In this document: positions 32,955 to 41,263 of the stretch, piece by piece
How the letters are laid out: each line of letters opens with the position of its first letter
Position numbering within the stretch: the first letter of the stretch is position 1
NCBI RefSeq assembly: GCF_020873875.1
Contig: NZ_JAHWGU010000017.1
Location: forward strand, 62,001-126,000
Length of the DNA stretch: 64,000 nt
Direction of reading: 5' to 3'
DNA from: Actinoplanes sp. DH11
GTDB lineage: Bacteria > Actinomycetota > Actinomycetes > Mycobacteriales > Micromonosporaceae
Notes under the pieces: model-generated
What the model was told of the DNA's origin: nothing
The model's input: only the letters and a program-made list of their open reading frames with translations
Databases searched by the model: none
Program-made: the position numbers and the translations under genes

Positions 32955-34733
32955 TCAGCTGGCGCCGGTACGCGTACCGATCGCCTCGAGGAAGATGTCG
33001 CTGATGCGGGCCGGGTCCTCGGCGATGAAGACGCCGCTCCCCTTGACCGCCTTGGAGATCGTCTTCAGCTCGTTCTCGTTGACCTCGTTACCGATACCGA
33101 TCAGCACGAGCCGGACCGGCCGGCGCGGGTCCTGTACCTTCTTCAGCTCGGCGAGCAACTGGTCCTCGTTGAGGCCGTCCGGGTTCTGGTTCTCGCCGTC
33201 CGTGAAGAGGATCACCGAGTTGCTCCGGCCCGGCGCCCACTTCTCCTGCACCTTCTTGTACGCCGCGAGGACCGTGTCGTAGAGCCCGGTGTCACCCAGC
33301 GGAACCGGGTCCAGGTCGTCGATCGACTCCTGGAGCTTCTGCCGGCCGTTGGTGAGCGGGGTGATCGGGACGAGCTCCTTGTACGGCAGCGAGCCGTCCA
33401 GTTTGGTGGAGAACCGCCAGACGCCGACCGCCCACTTGTTGTTGAAGAGCGCGAGACCGCCGCGCGCCGCCTCCTGGGTCACCGTGGCCCGGGACTGGTT
33501 GCCGGCGGTGGGCACGGGCTTCTCCATCGAGCCGGAGACGTCGAAGACGGCGAGCACCCGGCCGGGCAGCGTGGTGGCGATCCAGCTGCCGACGGCCTGA
33601 CTGAGTACGCCGCCGGAGATCCCGGAACCGGCCGAGCCGCCCTCACTGGAGCCGCCCGAGGTCTTCACCGCGGGCGACGCGGCGGGCGCACCGACCGGCG
33701 CCTGGAACCCGGCGCCGTAGGTGCCGTCCGGGGCACGCAGACCGGAACCGGCCAGCGCGTCCTTGGCGCTTGCCCCGGTGAGCTGGGCCAGCAGCGCCGT
33801 GGCGGCGGCCGCCTTCTCGCTCTCCACCACCTGCGGCATGATCGAGTACGGGTAGTCGAGCGGCACCGGGGCGGGATCCAGGTAGAGCGCGCTGAGCTGC
33901 ACCGCGGGACGCTGGGCGTTGTACGCCACCACGTCCTCCTCGGACAGCGGCGCGGCCTGGAGGCTGTTGCCCAGGTCGTTGGCGTCGCCGGACTTCGGGA
34001 ACTGGGCGAGCAGTTCGTCGCGGAGCGACGAGTCGTTCTCGGCGAGGGCGGTCAGGGCCTGTGTTTTCTTCAGCAGCGCTTGCTGCTTGTTGCCGTTGCC
34101 CGCCATCGCGCCGATCGCGAGCAGGCTGCTCAGCCCGGAGGCGTCCCGGGTCGGGTCGACGATGCCGACCTGGAGCGCGTTCTCCGTGCCGAATTGACCG
34201 AGCAGGGCCTCCCAGCTCATCTTCTTCTCCGGCCAGCCGAAGTTCTTGGCGACCGGCTCGGGCATCGCGAGCACCACGGGGCTCTGCGCGATGGAGGCGA
34301 CGTTGGTGGGCTTGAAGCCGGAGGCCTCGCTCTGCAGGCGCAGCAGCCAGGTCGACGAGTCGGGGATCCACACGTCGGGGACCTGAACGGTCTCCGGCGC
34401 GGTGCCCAGACCGGCAAGGGCGACGTCATGCTCCCGGGAGACCGCGCCGGCGATGTCGGCGGGGAGCTCGTCGGTCACGTCGACCGCGACACACGTGCCC
34501 CCCACCTCGGCGCCGGCGGTCGTCCATTGCTGGGCGACCCGCTGCACGGCAGGCGTGATCTCCGGGGCGGCGGCGACCGTCAGTCGCACGGAACCGGTGC
34601 AACCCGAGTCCGACAACTGCTGATAGCCGAGCCACGTCCCCGCAATTACGACGACTATCGCCATCGCACCTCCGACGACGCCCGCTCCCTTTGCGTTGAA
34701 GTTTCTACGATGGCGGCCAGACACGCGCTCCAT
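32955..34733 (-). CDS. membrane-anchored solute-binding and von Willebrand A domain protein
   Basis: 592 residues. One N-terminal membrane segment (VVGGAMAIVVVIAGTWLGY) anchors an extracellular part. Residues about 50-340 resemble a bacterial extracellular solute-binding domain (VQRVAQQW..., VPDVWIPDSSTWL). After a Gly/Ser linker, a VWA domain begins with the MIDAS motif FDVSGSMEKP and continues with GDTGLYD and FTDGENQNP, so the metal site is complete. The fusion suggests ligand-gated adhesion or protein binding at the cell surface. Function unknown. Confidence 0.85.
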   Translation of the reverse strand: MERVSGRHRRNFNAKGAGVVGGAMAIVVVIAGTWLGYQQLSDSGCTGSVRLTVAAAPEITPAVQRVAQQWTTAGAEVGGTCVAVDVTDELPADIAGAVSREHDVALAGLGTAPETVQVPDVWIPDSSTWLLRLQSEASGFKPTNVASIAQSPVVLAMPEPVAKNFGWPEKKMSWEALLGQFGTENALQVGIVDPTRDASGLSSLLAIGAMAGNGNKQQALLKKTQALTALAENDSSLRDELLAQFPKSGDANDLGNSLQAAPLSEEDVVAYNAQRPAVQLSALYLDPAPVPLDYPYSIMPQVVESEKAAAATALLAQLTGASAKDALAGSGLRAPDGTYGAGFQAPVGAPAASPAVKTSGGSSEGGSAGSGISGGVLSQAVGSWIATTLPGRVLAVFDVSGSMEKPVPTAGNQSRATVTQEAARGGLALFNNKWAVGVWRFSTKLDGSLPYKELVPITPLTNGRQKLQESIDDLDPVPLGDTGLYDTVLAAYKKVQEKWAPGRSNSVILFTDGENQNPDGLNEDQLLAELKKVQDPRRPVRLVLIGIGNEVNENELKTISKAVKGSGVFIAEDPARISDIFLEAIGTRTGAS

Positions 34734-34912
34734 AGTGCTGATGTCTGAAGCTGAATGCCATATACGTTCGGACGAAAATTACTCAGATTGGTGCTTCCCG
34801 ATCTAGGGGACACACAGAGTAGTCACGCCGTGTCGATCAGTATCGACTTTTGGCCCCGAGGCGCCGGATATCGACGTAAAGATCACAGACGTACCGGCGT
34901 GACCGATCTCGC

Positions 34913-35971
34913 CTATGGCCTGATCACCGGCGGATTCCAGCGGAGCAGGCAGGTCGGGCTGGGCTCACCGGTCGGTTCTCCTTGAACTCCGGGAATTCCG
35001 GTGTCCGGATCGATGCGGAAAATGGTCACGTTGTGTGAACGCTCATTGGCTACGTAGAGGTGATCCCCAAGCAAGATCATGTGGCGCGGCCACTCCCCTC
35101 CGGTGGGCACCTCGGCGATCAGCGTGGCCGTCTCGCCGTCCCAGGAGAACGCCGAGACAGTGTCCGGGCCGCGGTTCGCGACATAGACGAACCTGCCGTC
35201 CCGGCGGATGGCGACCTCGGACGGGAAGACCTGACCGGACGACAGGCTCGCCGCCGTCGCACCGGCATGGTCCAGCACCGGGCCACCGGCCGGGCGGTAC
35301 CAGCTCAGATCGCCGGCCAGCTCACCGGCCAGCAGCAACGCACCACCCGCCGCGCGGGCCAGGTGCCGCGGCCCGGTGCCGGGCCGCGCCCGCACCGCCG
35401 TGTCCGGCAGGGAGAGCCGGCCGGAGACCGGGTCCAGCCGGGACCGCCACACCCGGTCCGAGCCGAGGTCGGAGATGAGAACCTCGGCGCCGTTCGGGTC
35501 CGGGACGACCTGATGGGCGTGCGCCGAAGCCTGACGCTCCGTGTTCGGGCCGGAACCCTGGAGCAGGAGCAGGTCACTGCGCCCGGCCGGGACACCCTCG
35601 CCGTCCAGCGGGAAGACCGCCACCGATCCACTGCCGTAGTTCGCGGCCAGCAGGTGCCGGCCGTCCGCGGTGACCGCGAGGTGGCACGGGTCGGAGCCAC
35701 CCGTGGGGTGGGTGACCAGCGGGGTGAGCGAGCAGTCCGGCGCGACCGCGAAGGCGCTGATCGTGCCCTGGTCCAGTTCGTTCACCGCGTAGAGCACCGG
35801 GAGGGTGGGGTGCTGCGCGAGGAAGGACGGGGACGGCGTACGGGCGGCCAGCCCGAGCCGGGTCAGATCACCGGTGGACGGATCGCGGCGTGCCAGCGTG
35901 ATGCCGTCGCCCTCGCCCCCCTTGTCACCGGTGTAACAGCCGACGAAGACGTATTCAGCGCTCGAGCCCAT
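34913..35971 (-). CDS. lactonase family beta-propeller protein (6-phosphogluconolactonase-like)
   Basis: 352 residues from ATG 35971. YVFVGCYTG, YAVNELDQGTISAF, GGSDPCHLAVTADGRHLLAANYGSGSV, HAHQVVPDP and VANRGPDTVSAF are the repeated blades of the YbhE-type seven-bladed propeller. Relatives hydrolyse 6-phosphogluconolactone or other sugar lactones; the exact lactone is not fixed. It lies divergent from a LacI-type regulator with a palindromic operator between, so it is probably sugar-regulated. Confidence 0.88.
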   Translation of the reverse strand: MGSSAEYVFVGCYTGDKGGEGDGITLARRDPSTGDLTRLGLAARTPSPSFLAQHPTLPVLYAVNELDQGTISAFAVAPDCSLTPLVTHPTGGSDPCHLAVTADGRHLLAANYGSGSVAVFPLDGEGVPAGRSDLLLLQGSGPNTERQASAHAHQVVPDPNGAEVLISDLGSDRVWRSRLDPVSGRLSLPDTAVRARPGTGPRHLARAAGGALLLAGELAGDLSWYRPAGGPVLDHAGATAASLSSGQVFPSEVAIRRDGRFVYVANRGPDTVSAFSWDGETATLIAEVPTGGEWPRHMILLGDHLYVANERSHNVTIFRIDPDTGIPGVQGEPTGEPSPTCLLRWNPPVIRP

Positions 35972-36019
35972 GCCACGATCCCACCACATCTCCCACATTC
36001 CGCACGCGCAGCCACCATC

Positions 36020-36059
36020 TTGACCGGTACAGAACACGGCGGTTACTGTACCGGTACAG
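36020..36059. promoter_or_regulatory. LacI-type operator between the lactonase and lacI genes
   Basis: CTGTACCGGTACAG at 36046-36059 is a perfect 14-bp palindrome. A second half-site ACCGGTACAG lies at 36023-36032, 27 bp away on the same face. The size and CG centre fit LacI-family operators; the adjacent divergent regulator is the likely binder. Confidence 0.78.
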
Positions 36060-36066
36060 ATCTTTC

Positions 36067-36130
36067 CTCCGCGAGAAGCTGGGACCGCCCTCCGCCACCG
36101 TCCGGCTGAAGGCGGTCCCAGCTCGCGGAG
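36067..36130 (+). promoter_or_regulatory. 20-bp inverted repeat in the lacI leader
   Basis: The left arm 36067-36089 and the right arm 36111-36130 (GGCGGTCCCAGCTCGCGGAG) pair over 20 bp with a 3-nt bulge around a 21-nt loop. It lies between the operator and the GTG start at 36165. It may be a leader hairpin that limits regulator expression. Confidence 0.6.
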
Positions 36131-36164
36131 GTACCGTGCGGGCAGCGGAAGGAACGGTGACCGG

Positions 36165-37256
36165 GTGCCCAGGGTGACGCTGCAGACCATCGCGGACCGG
36201 GTCGGCGTCAGCCGGATGACGGTCTCCAACGCGTTCTCCCGCCCCGACCAGCTGTCCCCCGCCCTGCGCGAGCGGATCCTCGCCGCCGCGCAGGACCTCG
36301 GTTACGCCGGCCCCGACCCGACCGCCCGCGCCCTGGCCACAGGCACCACCGGCGCGGTCGGTGTCCTGCTCACCGACTCCCTGCGCTACGCCTTCACCGA
36401 CCAGGTCGCCGGCGGCTTCCTCGGCGCCATCGCCACCGAGCTGGCCCCCACCGGGCTCGCCATCACCCTGCTGACCTCCTCCGGCACCGGCGACGTGGTG
36501 CCGGCCCGGGACGTCGCGATCGACGGCGCGGTCGTCTACTCCTGCGACCCCGCCTCGCCGGCGGTCGCCTGGCTGCGGCGGCGCCACCTGCCGATGGTCT
36601 TCGTCGACCAGGACCCGGCGGACGATGTGCCCTGCGTGAACATCGCCGACCGGGAGGGCGCCCGGGCCGCGGCACAGCATCTCGCCGACCTCGGCCACCG
36701 CCGGTTCGCGATAGCGTCCGCGCTGCTGGAGGGGCACGCGGCCCGCGAGCGGCAGCGCGGCTGGTCGGACGTCCTCGACCCGCTGGGGGTCGAGCCGGTG
36801 TTCATCCGGCACCCCCTGGAGCAGACCGAGGGTGTACGCCGGGACGCGCGCGCGTTGCTGTCCGCAGCGGATCGGCCCACCGCGTTCCTGTGCTACTCGG
36901 ACACCACCGCGGCCGGTGTCCGCCAGGCCGCCGCGGACCTCGGCCTGCGGGTGCCGGAGGACCTGTCCGTCATCGGGTTCGACGACGGCCCGGTGGCGGC
37001 GCGGATGCAACCGCCGCTCACCACCGTGCGGCAGGACGTGGAGGAGAAGGGCCGGGTGGCGGCGGCCGCGCTGACCGAGGCCATCCGCCGGGCCCGGACC
37101 GGGCCGGACGGTCCGGTCCGGCACGTGCTCCTGCCGACCTCGCTGGTGGTGCGTGACAGCACCGGGCCGGCGCCGCGGACCCCCGTCCGACCCGCGCCGC
37201 CAGCCGATCCACCCGCCGATCCCCCGGCCGATCCACCCGCCCTCAGCCGGCCTTGA
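36165..37256 (+). CDS. LacI-family transcriptional regulator
   Basis: 363 residues from GTG with GGAAGG upstream. HTH at about 4-25 (TLQTIADRVGVSRMTVSNAFSR) and hinge ALATGTTGAVGVLL, then a periplasmic-binding-like effector domain ending in GFDDGPVAARMQPPLTTVRQD. A Pro/Ala/Asp tail of about 25 residues is added at the C-terminus. It likely represses the divergent lactonase gene and itself through the palindrome at 36046. Confidence 0.92.
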   Translation: MPRVTLQTIADRVGVSRMTVSNAFSRPDQLSPALRERILAAAQDLGYAGPDPTARALATGTTGAVGVLLTDSLRYAFTDQVAGGFLGAIATELAPTGLAITLLTSSGTGDVVPARDVAIDGAVVYSCDPASPAVAWLRRRHLPMVFVDQDPADDVPCVNIADREGARAAAQHLADLGHRRFAIASALLEGHAARERQRGWSDVLDPLGVEPVFIRHPLEQTEGVRRDARALLSAADRPTAFLCYSDTTAAGVRQAAADLGLRVPEDLSVIGFDDGPVAARMQPPLTTVRQDVEEKGRVAAAALTEAIRRARTGPDGPVRHVLLPTSLVVRDSTGPAPRTPVRPAPPADPPADPPADPPALSRP

Positions 37257-37268
37257 GCCGGTCGGTTC

Positions 37269-38114
37269 TCAGCCCTTGAGCAGGTCGTAGACGACGGCGG
37301 GCGCCTTGACCGCGTCGGCCGGCGCGGTCAGCGGGTCCGCGGTGCCGTACTCGTCGTAGGTGACCGTGTAGGTGCTCGCCTTCGCCTTGCCGGCGGCCGG
37401 AATCCGTACCGCGGCCCGGGTGATCCGGCCCGCGTCGTCCACGGTGACCTCGAGGGGCAACTTCTTCGCCTTCGCGCCGAGCGCGGTGAGCGTGGCCGGC
37501 TCGACGATCCCGGACTCCGCCGAGTCACTCAGGTCGGTGGTGCCGGTGAACCGGCCCGGCGCCGTCCCGGCCAGTCCGTCGGCGTGCTCCACCAGCGCGG
37601 CGACATAGCCGGGGTCGTTCTCGGCGTCGGCGTACTCCAGGTCGGCGACGTCGGTGCCGGCGAGCTTCGCCCGGTCCAGGGTCATCCACTTCTTCGGCAG
37701 CTTCGGCAGGCCCGAGCCGGCCGTCGGCCCCTTGAAGGCGATCTTCGCCCAGATCCCGTCCCCCACCACCAGGAAGCGCATCGACAGGGTGATCGGGGTG
37801 TCCGGGACCTTCTGCTCCACGCCGCTGACGAGCGCCTTGTTCGCGGGATCGATCACACCGGCGACCGGCTGCGCGCCGCCCTTGATCGTGTAGCGGTACA
37901 CCGGGGCGTCCGCACCCGGCACCGCGTCGAGCAGAATCGCGCTGACCGGCTTGGCGGCCGGCCCAGCGGTGGCCGGCCCAGCGGTGGCCGGCCCAGCGGT
38001 GGCCGGCCCAGCGGTGGCCGGCCCAGCGGTGTTCTCGGCCGCGCCGCACGCGGTGAGTGCCGTGCCCGCGATCAGCAGGGTTCCGGCGGCGGCGAGGCGG
38101 CGGACGATCGTCAT
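37269..38114 (-). CDS. lipoprotein of the LppX/LprAFG type
   Basis: 281 residues. Signal peptide with lipobox LTAC, lipidated Cys23. Five TAGPA repeats follow (about 28-52), then a domain resembling the LolA-like LppX_LprAFG fold (SAILLDAVPGADAPVYRYTI..., IWAKIAFKGP, PKKWMTLDRAKLAG). Relatives in mycobacteria carry lipids to the outer envelope; here lipid binding is inference. The linker is coded by a five-fold 15-bp tandem repeat. Confidence 0.8.
   Translation of the reverse strand: MTIVRRLAAAGTLLIAGTALTACGAAENTAGPATAGPATAGPATAGPATAGPAAKPVSAILLDAVPGADAPVYRYTIKGGAQPVAGVIDPANKALVSGVEQKVPDTPITLSMRFLVVGDGIWAKIAFKGPTAGSGLPKLPKKWMTLDRAKLAGTDVADLEYADAENDPGYVAALVEHADGLAGTAPGRFTGTTDLSDSAESGIVEPATLTALGAKAKKLPLEVTVDDAGRITRAAVRIPAAGKAKASTYTVTYDEYGTADPLTAPADAVKAPAVVYDLLKG
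37956..38030 (-). repeat. 15-bp tandem repeat x5 in the lipoprotein gene
   Basis: Five identical units GGCCGGCCCAGCGGT, in frame, encode TAGPA repeats in the linker after the lipidated Cys. Likely to vary in copy number. Confidence 0.92.
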
Positions 38115-38258
38115 GGCTGTCTCTTTCTCTACGGGTTCGCTGTCGTCTGACGTCCGGAAGCCTCCACGTCATGACTGCCGATGCGCTGCGGATATGCTGC
38201 CGACGACTGCCGTCCCGCTGCCGTGACGGAAAAGCGCTGCTCACAGGGGGATGACGGG

Positions 38259-39878
38259 GTGACTGACGGCCCTGCTGCCGTTCCGCTGCGGTTCGAGATC
38301 CTCGGGCCCGTGCGAGCGTTCCGCGGCACGGAGCGAGTCGACCTCGGCCCGGCGAAACAGCGCGCCGTCCTCGCGATCCTGCTGCTGAGCCCGGGCAGGC
38401 CGGTGCCGACGCACCGGATCGTGGACGCGGTCTGGGGCGACGATCCGCCGGAGAACGGCCCCAACGTGGTGCAGAAGTACGTGGCCGGGCTGCGCCGGGT
38501 GCTCGAACCCGACCGGTCCCCGCGCACCCCCGGCGAGCTGCTCACCTTCACCGACGGCGGGTACGTGCTGCGCCGCACCACCCTCGACGCCGACGACTTC
38601 CAGGCCCGGCTGGCCCGCGCCGACGCCGAACGCCGGGCCGGGCACCCCGCCCGTGCCGCCGCCACCGCACGTGCCGCCCTCGACCTGTGGCACGGCGAAG
38701 CGCTCAGCGGGCTGACCGGCCCGATCTTCGAGGCCGCCCGGAACCGCCTCACCGAGGAGCACGCCAGCGCCTGGGAGATGTGGGCGGAGACCGAACTCGA
38801 CCGGGGCGTCGACAGCGGCCTGCTGTCCGAGCTGGGCCGGCTGGTGGAACAGTTCCCGCTGCGCGAGGCGCTGCGCGCCCACCTGATGGTCGCGTTGCAG
38901 CGCAGTGGGCGGCAGGCCGAGGCGCTCGCCGTGTTCCGCGACGCCCGGGAGTACTTCCTGGACCAGCTCGGCGCGGAACCGGGCGAACTGATGCTCCGGG
39001 CCCACCAGCGGATCCTGCGCGACGAAGCCGTCTACACCGAGGCGGTCGACCCGTGGGCCGGTCGCGACGTGACACCGCAGGTCACCGTCGTACCGATGGC
39101 CGTGTCACCGCCCGCCCCCGTCCCGGAGCCGCCGCCCGCGTTCCCGCCGCCCGCCTTTCCCGCCCCCGGGCTTCCCGCCCCCGGGCTTCCCGCGCCCGGC
39201 TTTCCCGCGCCCGGCGTCTCGCCGGATCGGCCGGTGCTGGTGCCGGTCCAGCCCCGGCAAGGGACGCACTGGGTCGAGGTGGCCGCCGCCGCGCTGCTGC
39301 CGATCGTCGTCTGCACCTTCGGCAGCTGGATCTGGTTCGCGTGGGCGGCCGCGCAACGGCGGACCCGCCACGAGCTGATCGCGGCGATCGCCTACTTCGC
39401 CGGTTTCCTGGTGGTGGTCGTCCTGCTCGCGATCGACCCGAGTCCGCTGGACAGCACCCAGCTGAGCTCGGCCGAAGGAGCCGGACTGACGCTCGCGCTG
39501 GCCCTCTCGGTCACCGCCGCCGTGCACGGCGCCATCCTCGCCTCACACACCGCCGACAGCCGGGCAGCCCGGGCCCGGCGCGAACTGGCCCGCCAGTTCG
39601 CCGCCGCCGACCCGGCCGGCGCCCGGCAGGCCGGTATCGGCCGGCCCGACCTGCTGCGGCCCTTCGACGACGGCGGCCTGCTCGACCTCAACCACGCCCC
39701 GGTCCAGGAGATCGCCCGGCTCGCCGGTGTCGGCCCGGCCGCGGCACAGCGCATCGTGCACGACCGGTACCAGCGTGGCCCGTTCGCCACACCCGCCGAC
39801 CTGATGACCCGGGGCCTGCTGCCGCCCGCGACGGTCAAGCGGATCGAGCGCTGGCTGATCTGCGTCGCCCCGGGCTGA
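38259..39878 (+). CDS. SARP-type regulator fused to a membrane region and a C-terminal helix-hairpin-helix domain
   Basis: 539 residues from GTG 38259 with GGGGG upstream. Winged helix at about 10-105 (FEILGPVRAFRGTERVDLGPAKQRAVLAILLL), BTAD at about 110-255 (HGEALSGLTGPIFEAARNRLTEEHASAWE, LREALRAHLMVALQRSGRQAEALAVF), Pro-rich linker at about 275-325, three hydrophobic helices at about 345-430, then a ComEA-like HhH module (LLDLNHAPVQEIARLAGVGPAAAQRI). SARP proteins activate antibiotic gene clusters as soluble factors, so a membrane-bound one with a second DNA-binding module is unusual. It ends 9 bp from cvnD, convergent. Confidence 0.8.
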   Translation: MTDGPAAVPLRFEILGPVRAFRGTERVDLGPAKQRAVLAILLLSPGRPVPTHRIVDAVWGDDPPENGPNVVQKYVAGLRRVLEPDRSPRTPGELLTFTDGGYVLRRTTLDADDFQARLARADAERRAGHPARAAATARAALDLWHGEALSGLTGPIFEAARNRLTEEHASAWEMWAETELDRGVDSGLLSELGRLVEQFPLREALRAHLMVALQRSGRQAEALAVFRDAREYFLDQLGAEPGELMLRAHQRILRDEAVYTEAVDPWAGRDVTPQVTVVPMAVSPPAPVPEPPPAFPPPAFPAPGLPAPGLPAPGFPAPGVSPDRPVLVPVQPRQGTHWVEVAAAALLPIVVCTFGSWIWFAWAAAQRRTRHELIAAIAYFAGFLVVVVLLAIDPSPLDSTQLSSAEGAGLTLALALSVTAAVHGAILASHTADSRAARARRELARQFAAADPAGARQAGIGRPDLLRPFDDGGLLDLNHAPVQEIARLAGVGPAAAQRIVHDRYQRGPFATPADLMTRGLLPPATVKRIERWLICVAPG

Positions 39879-39887
39879 TCCGGTGGG

Positions 39888-40487
39888 TCAGCGGCTGGCC
39901 GCGGTGGTCAGCTGGCGGCGGGCCACGTACTCCACCAGTTCGATGAGCACATTGCGGGCCGCCACCTGGTCGCGGGCGTCGAAGAGCACCACCGGCACGC
40001 CCGGGTCGAGGTCGAGCGCACGGCTGACCGCGTCGGGGGCGAACCGCTGCTGCGTGTCGAAACAGTTCACCGCCACCACGAAGGGTGTGCCGCGCTGCTC
40101 GAAGTAGTCGATCGACGGGAAGCAGTCGGCCAGCCGGCGGGTGTCAGCCAGCACCACGGCACCGAGTGCGCCCTGGGACAGCTCGTCCCAGAGGAACCAG
40201 AACCGGTCCTGCCCCGGCGTGCCGAAGAGGTAGAGCTGGAGGTCCTCGGTGATGGTGATCCGGCCGAAGTCCATGGTCACCGTGGTGGTGGTCTTGCCTT
40301 CCACCCCGGAGACATCGTCCGCGCCCTCGGCCCCGGTCAGGACCTCCTCGGTCTGCAACGGCCGGATCTCGCTGACCGAACCGACCATGGTGGTCTTGCC
40401 CGCACCGAAACCGCCGGCGATAAGGATCTTGAGCGCGACGGGGATGCGCGACGAGCCGCCGTTGCGGTCAGAGCGCACGGAGTCCAT
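39888..40487 (-). CDS. cvnD: conservon small GTPase-like protein CvnD
   Basis: 199 residues. P-loop GGFGAGKTT, switch-region TTTVTMDFG, G3-like LFGTPGQDRF, and NCFD in place of the usual NKxD. It is a Ras-like ATP/GTP-binding protein of the conservon family. It begins 20 bp inside the end of cvnC, so translation is coupled. In Streptomyces, CvnA-D assemble at the membrane in a G-protein-like signalling complex. Confidence 0.93.
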   Translation of the reverse strand: MDSVRSDRNGGSSRIPVALKILIAGGFGAGKTTMVGSVSEIRPLQTEEVLTGAEGADDVSGVEGKTTTTVTMDFGRITITEDLQLYLFGTPGQDRFWFLWDELSQGALGAVVLADTRRLADCFPSIDYFEQRGTPFVVAVNCFDTQQRFAPDAVSRALDLDPGVPVVLFDARDQVAARNVLIELVEYVARRQLTTAASR

Positions 40488-40854
40488 TGACAACCGCCTT
40501 GAGTACGTCGACGTCGTGCGGCTGTGTGGCCGCCGGAGGTTCGTACAGCGAGATGAGCCCCGCTGAGCGTAGATCACCGAGGAAGACCCGGACCACGCCG
40601 ATCGACAGGTCCAGTTGGGACGCCAGCTCGACCACCGAGATCGGCTCCCAGGCGGCGGCCACGATGGCGTGGTGCTCGGGTTGCAGCTGCGGCCCGATCG
40701 GCAGGTCCGGCACGGTGGCGACGACGAACGCGACCAGGTCGAAGTCGCCACCGGACGGTGCGACCCGGCCGCCCGTCATCGCGTACGGCCGGACCACCGG
40801 ACCGGCGTCGGAATCGAGCCAGTCGTGGTTCACACGCGGCTGCTCAGAGGGCAT
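40468..40854 (-). CDS. cvnC: conservon DUF742 protein CvnC
   Basis: 128 residues from ATG 40854. GPVVRPYAMTGGR is the DUF742 signature, followed by a winged-helix-like EHHAIVAAAWEPISVVELASQLDLSIGVVRVFLGDL. It overlaps cvnB by 11 bp and cvnD by 20 bp. Confidence 0.93.
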   Translation of the reverse strand: MPSEQPRVNHDWLDSDAGPVVRPYAMTGGRVAPSGGDFDLVAFVVATVPDLPIGPQLQPEHHAIVAAAWEPISVVELASQLDLSIGVVRVFLGDLRSAGLISLYEPPAATQPHDVDVLKAVVNGLRAL

Positions 40855-41263
40855 CGGACGGTGCCAGCACGGTCCGCTCGGGGGCACTCATGATCTGCCC
40901 CACCCGGGTGACCAGCATCGCCATCTCGTACGCGATGAGACCGAGGTCGGCGTCGGCCGACGCGAGAACGGCCAGGCAGGCGCCCTGACCGGCGGCCGTC
41001 ACGAAGAGGAAGGCCTCCTCCATCTCCACCACGGTCTGACGCACCTGACCGGCACGGAAATGCCGGCTCGCGCCCTTGGCGAGGCTCTGGAACCCGGCCG
41101 CCATCGCGGACAGGTGTTCGGCATCCTCCCGGCTCATCGCCGCGGAGGCGCCGAGCATCAGCCCGTCGGCCGACAGCACCACGGCCTGCTGCGCGGTCGG
41201 CACCCGTTCGATCAGATCGTCGAGGAGCCAGGTGAGGTTCGCGCTCTGCTTCGTCTGTGCCAC
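40844..41263 (-). CDS. cvnB: conservon roadblock/LC7 protein CvnB
   Basis: 139 residues from GTG 41263. LTWLLDDLIERVPTAQQAVVLSADGLMLGASAAMSR is the roadblock/LC7 fold typical of GTPase-activating partners of MglA- and CvnD-like proteins. Its GTG overlaps the cvnA stop as TAGTG. Confidence 0.93.
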   Translation of the reverse strand: MAQTKQSANLTWLLDDLIERVPTAQQAVVLSADGLMLGASAAMSREDAEHLSAMAAGFQSLAKGASRHFRAGQVRQTVVEMEEAFLFVTAAGQGACLAVLASADADLGLIAYEMAMLVTRVGQIMSAPERTVLAPSDAL

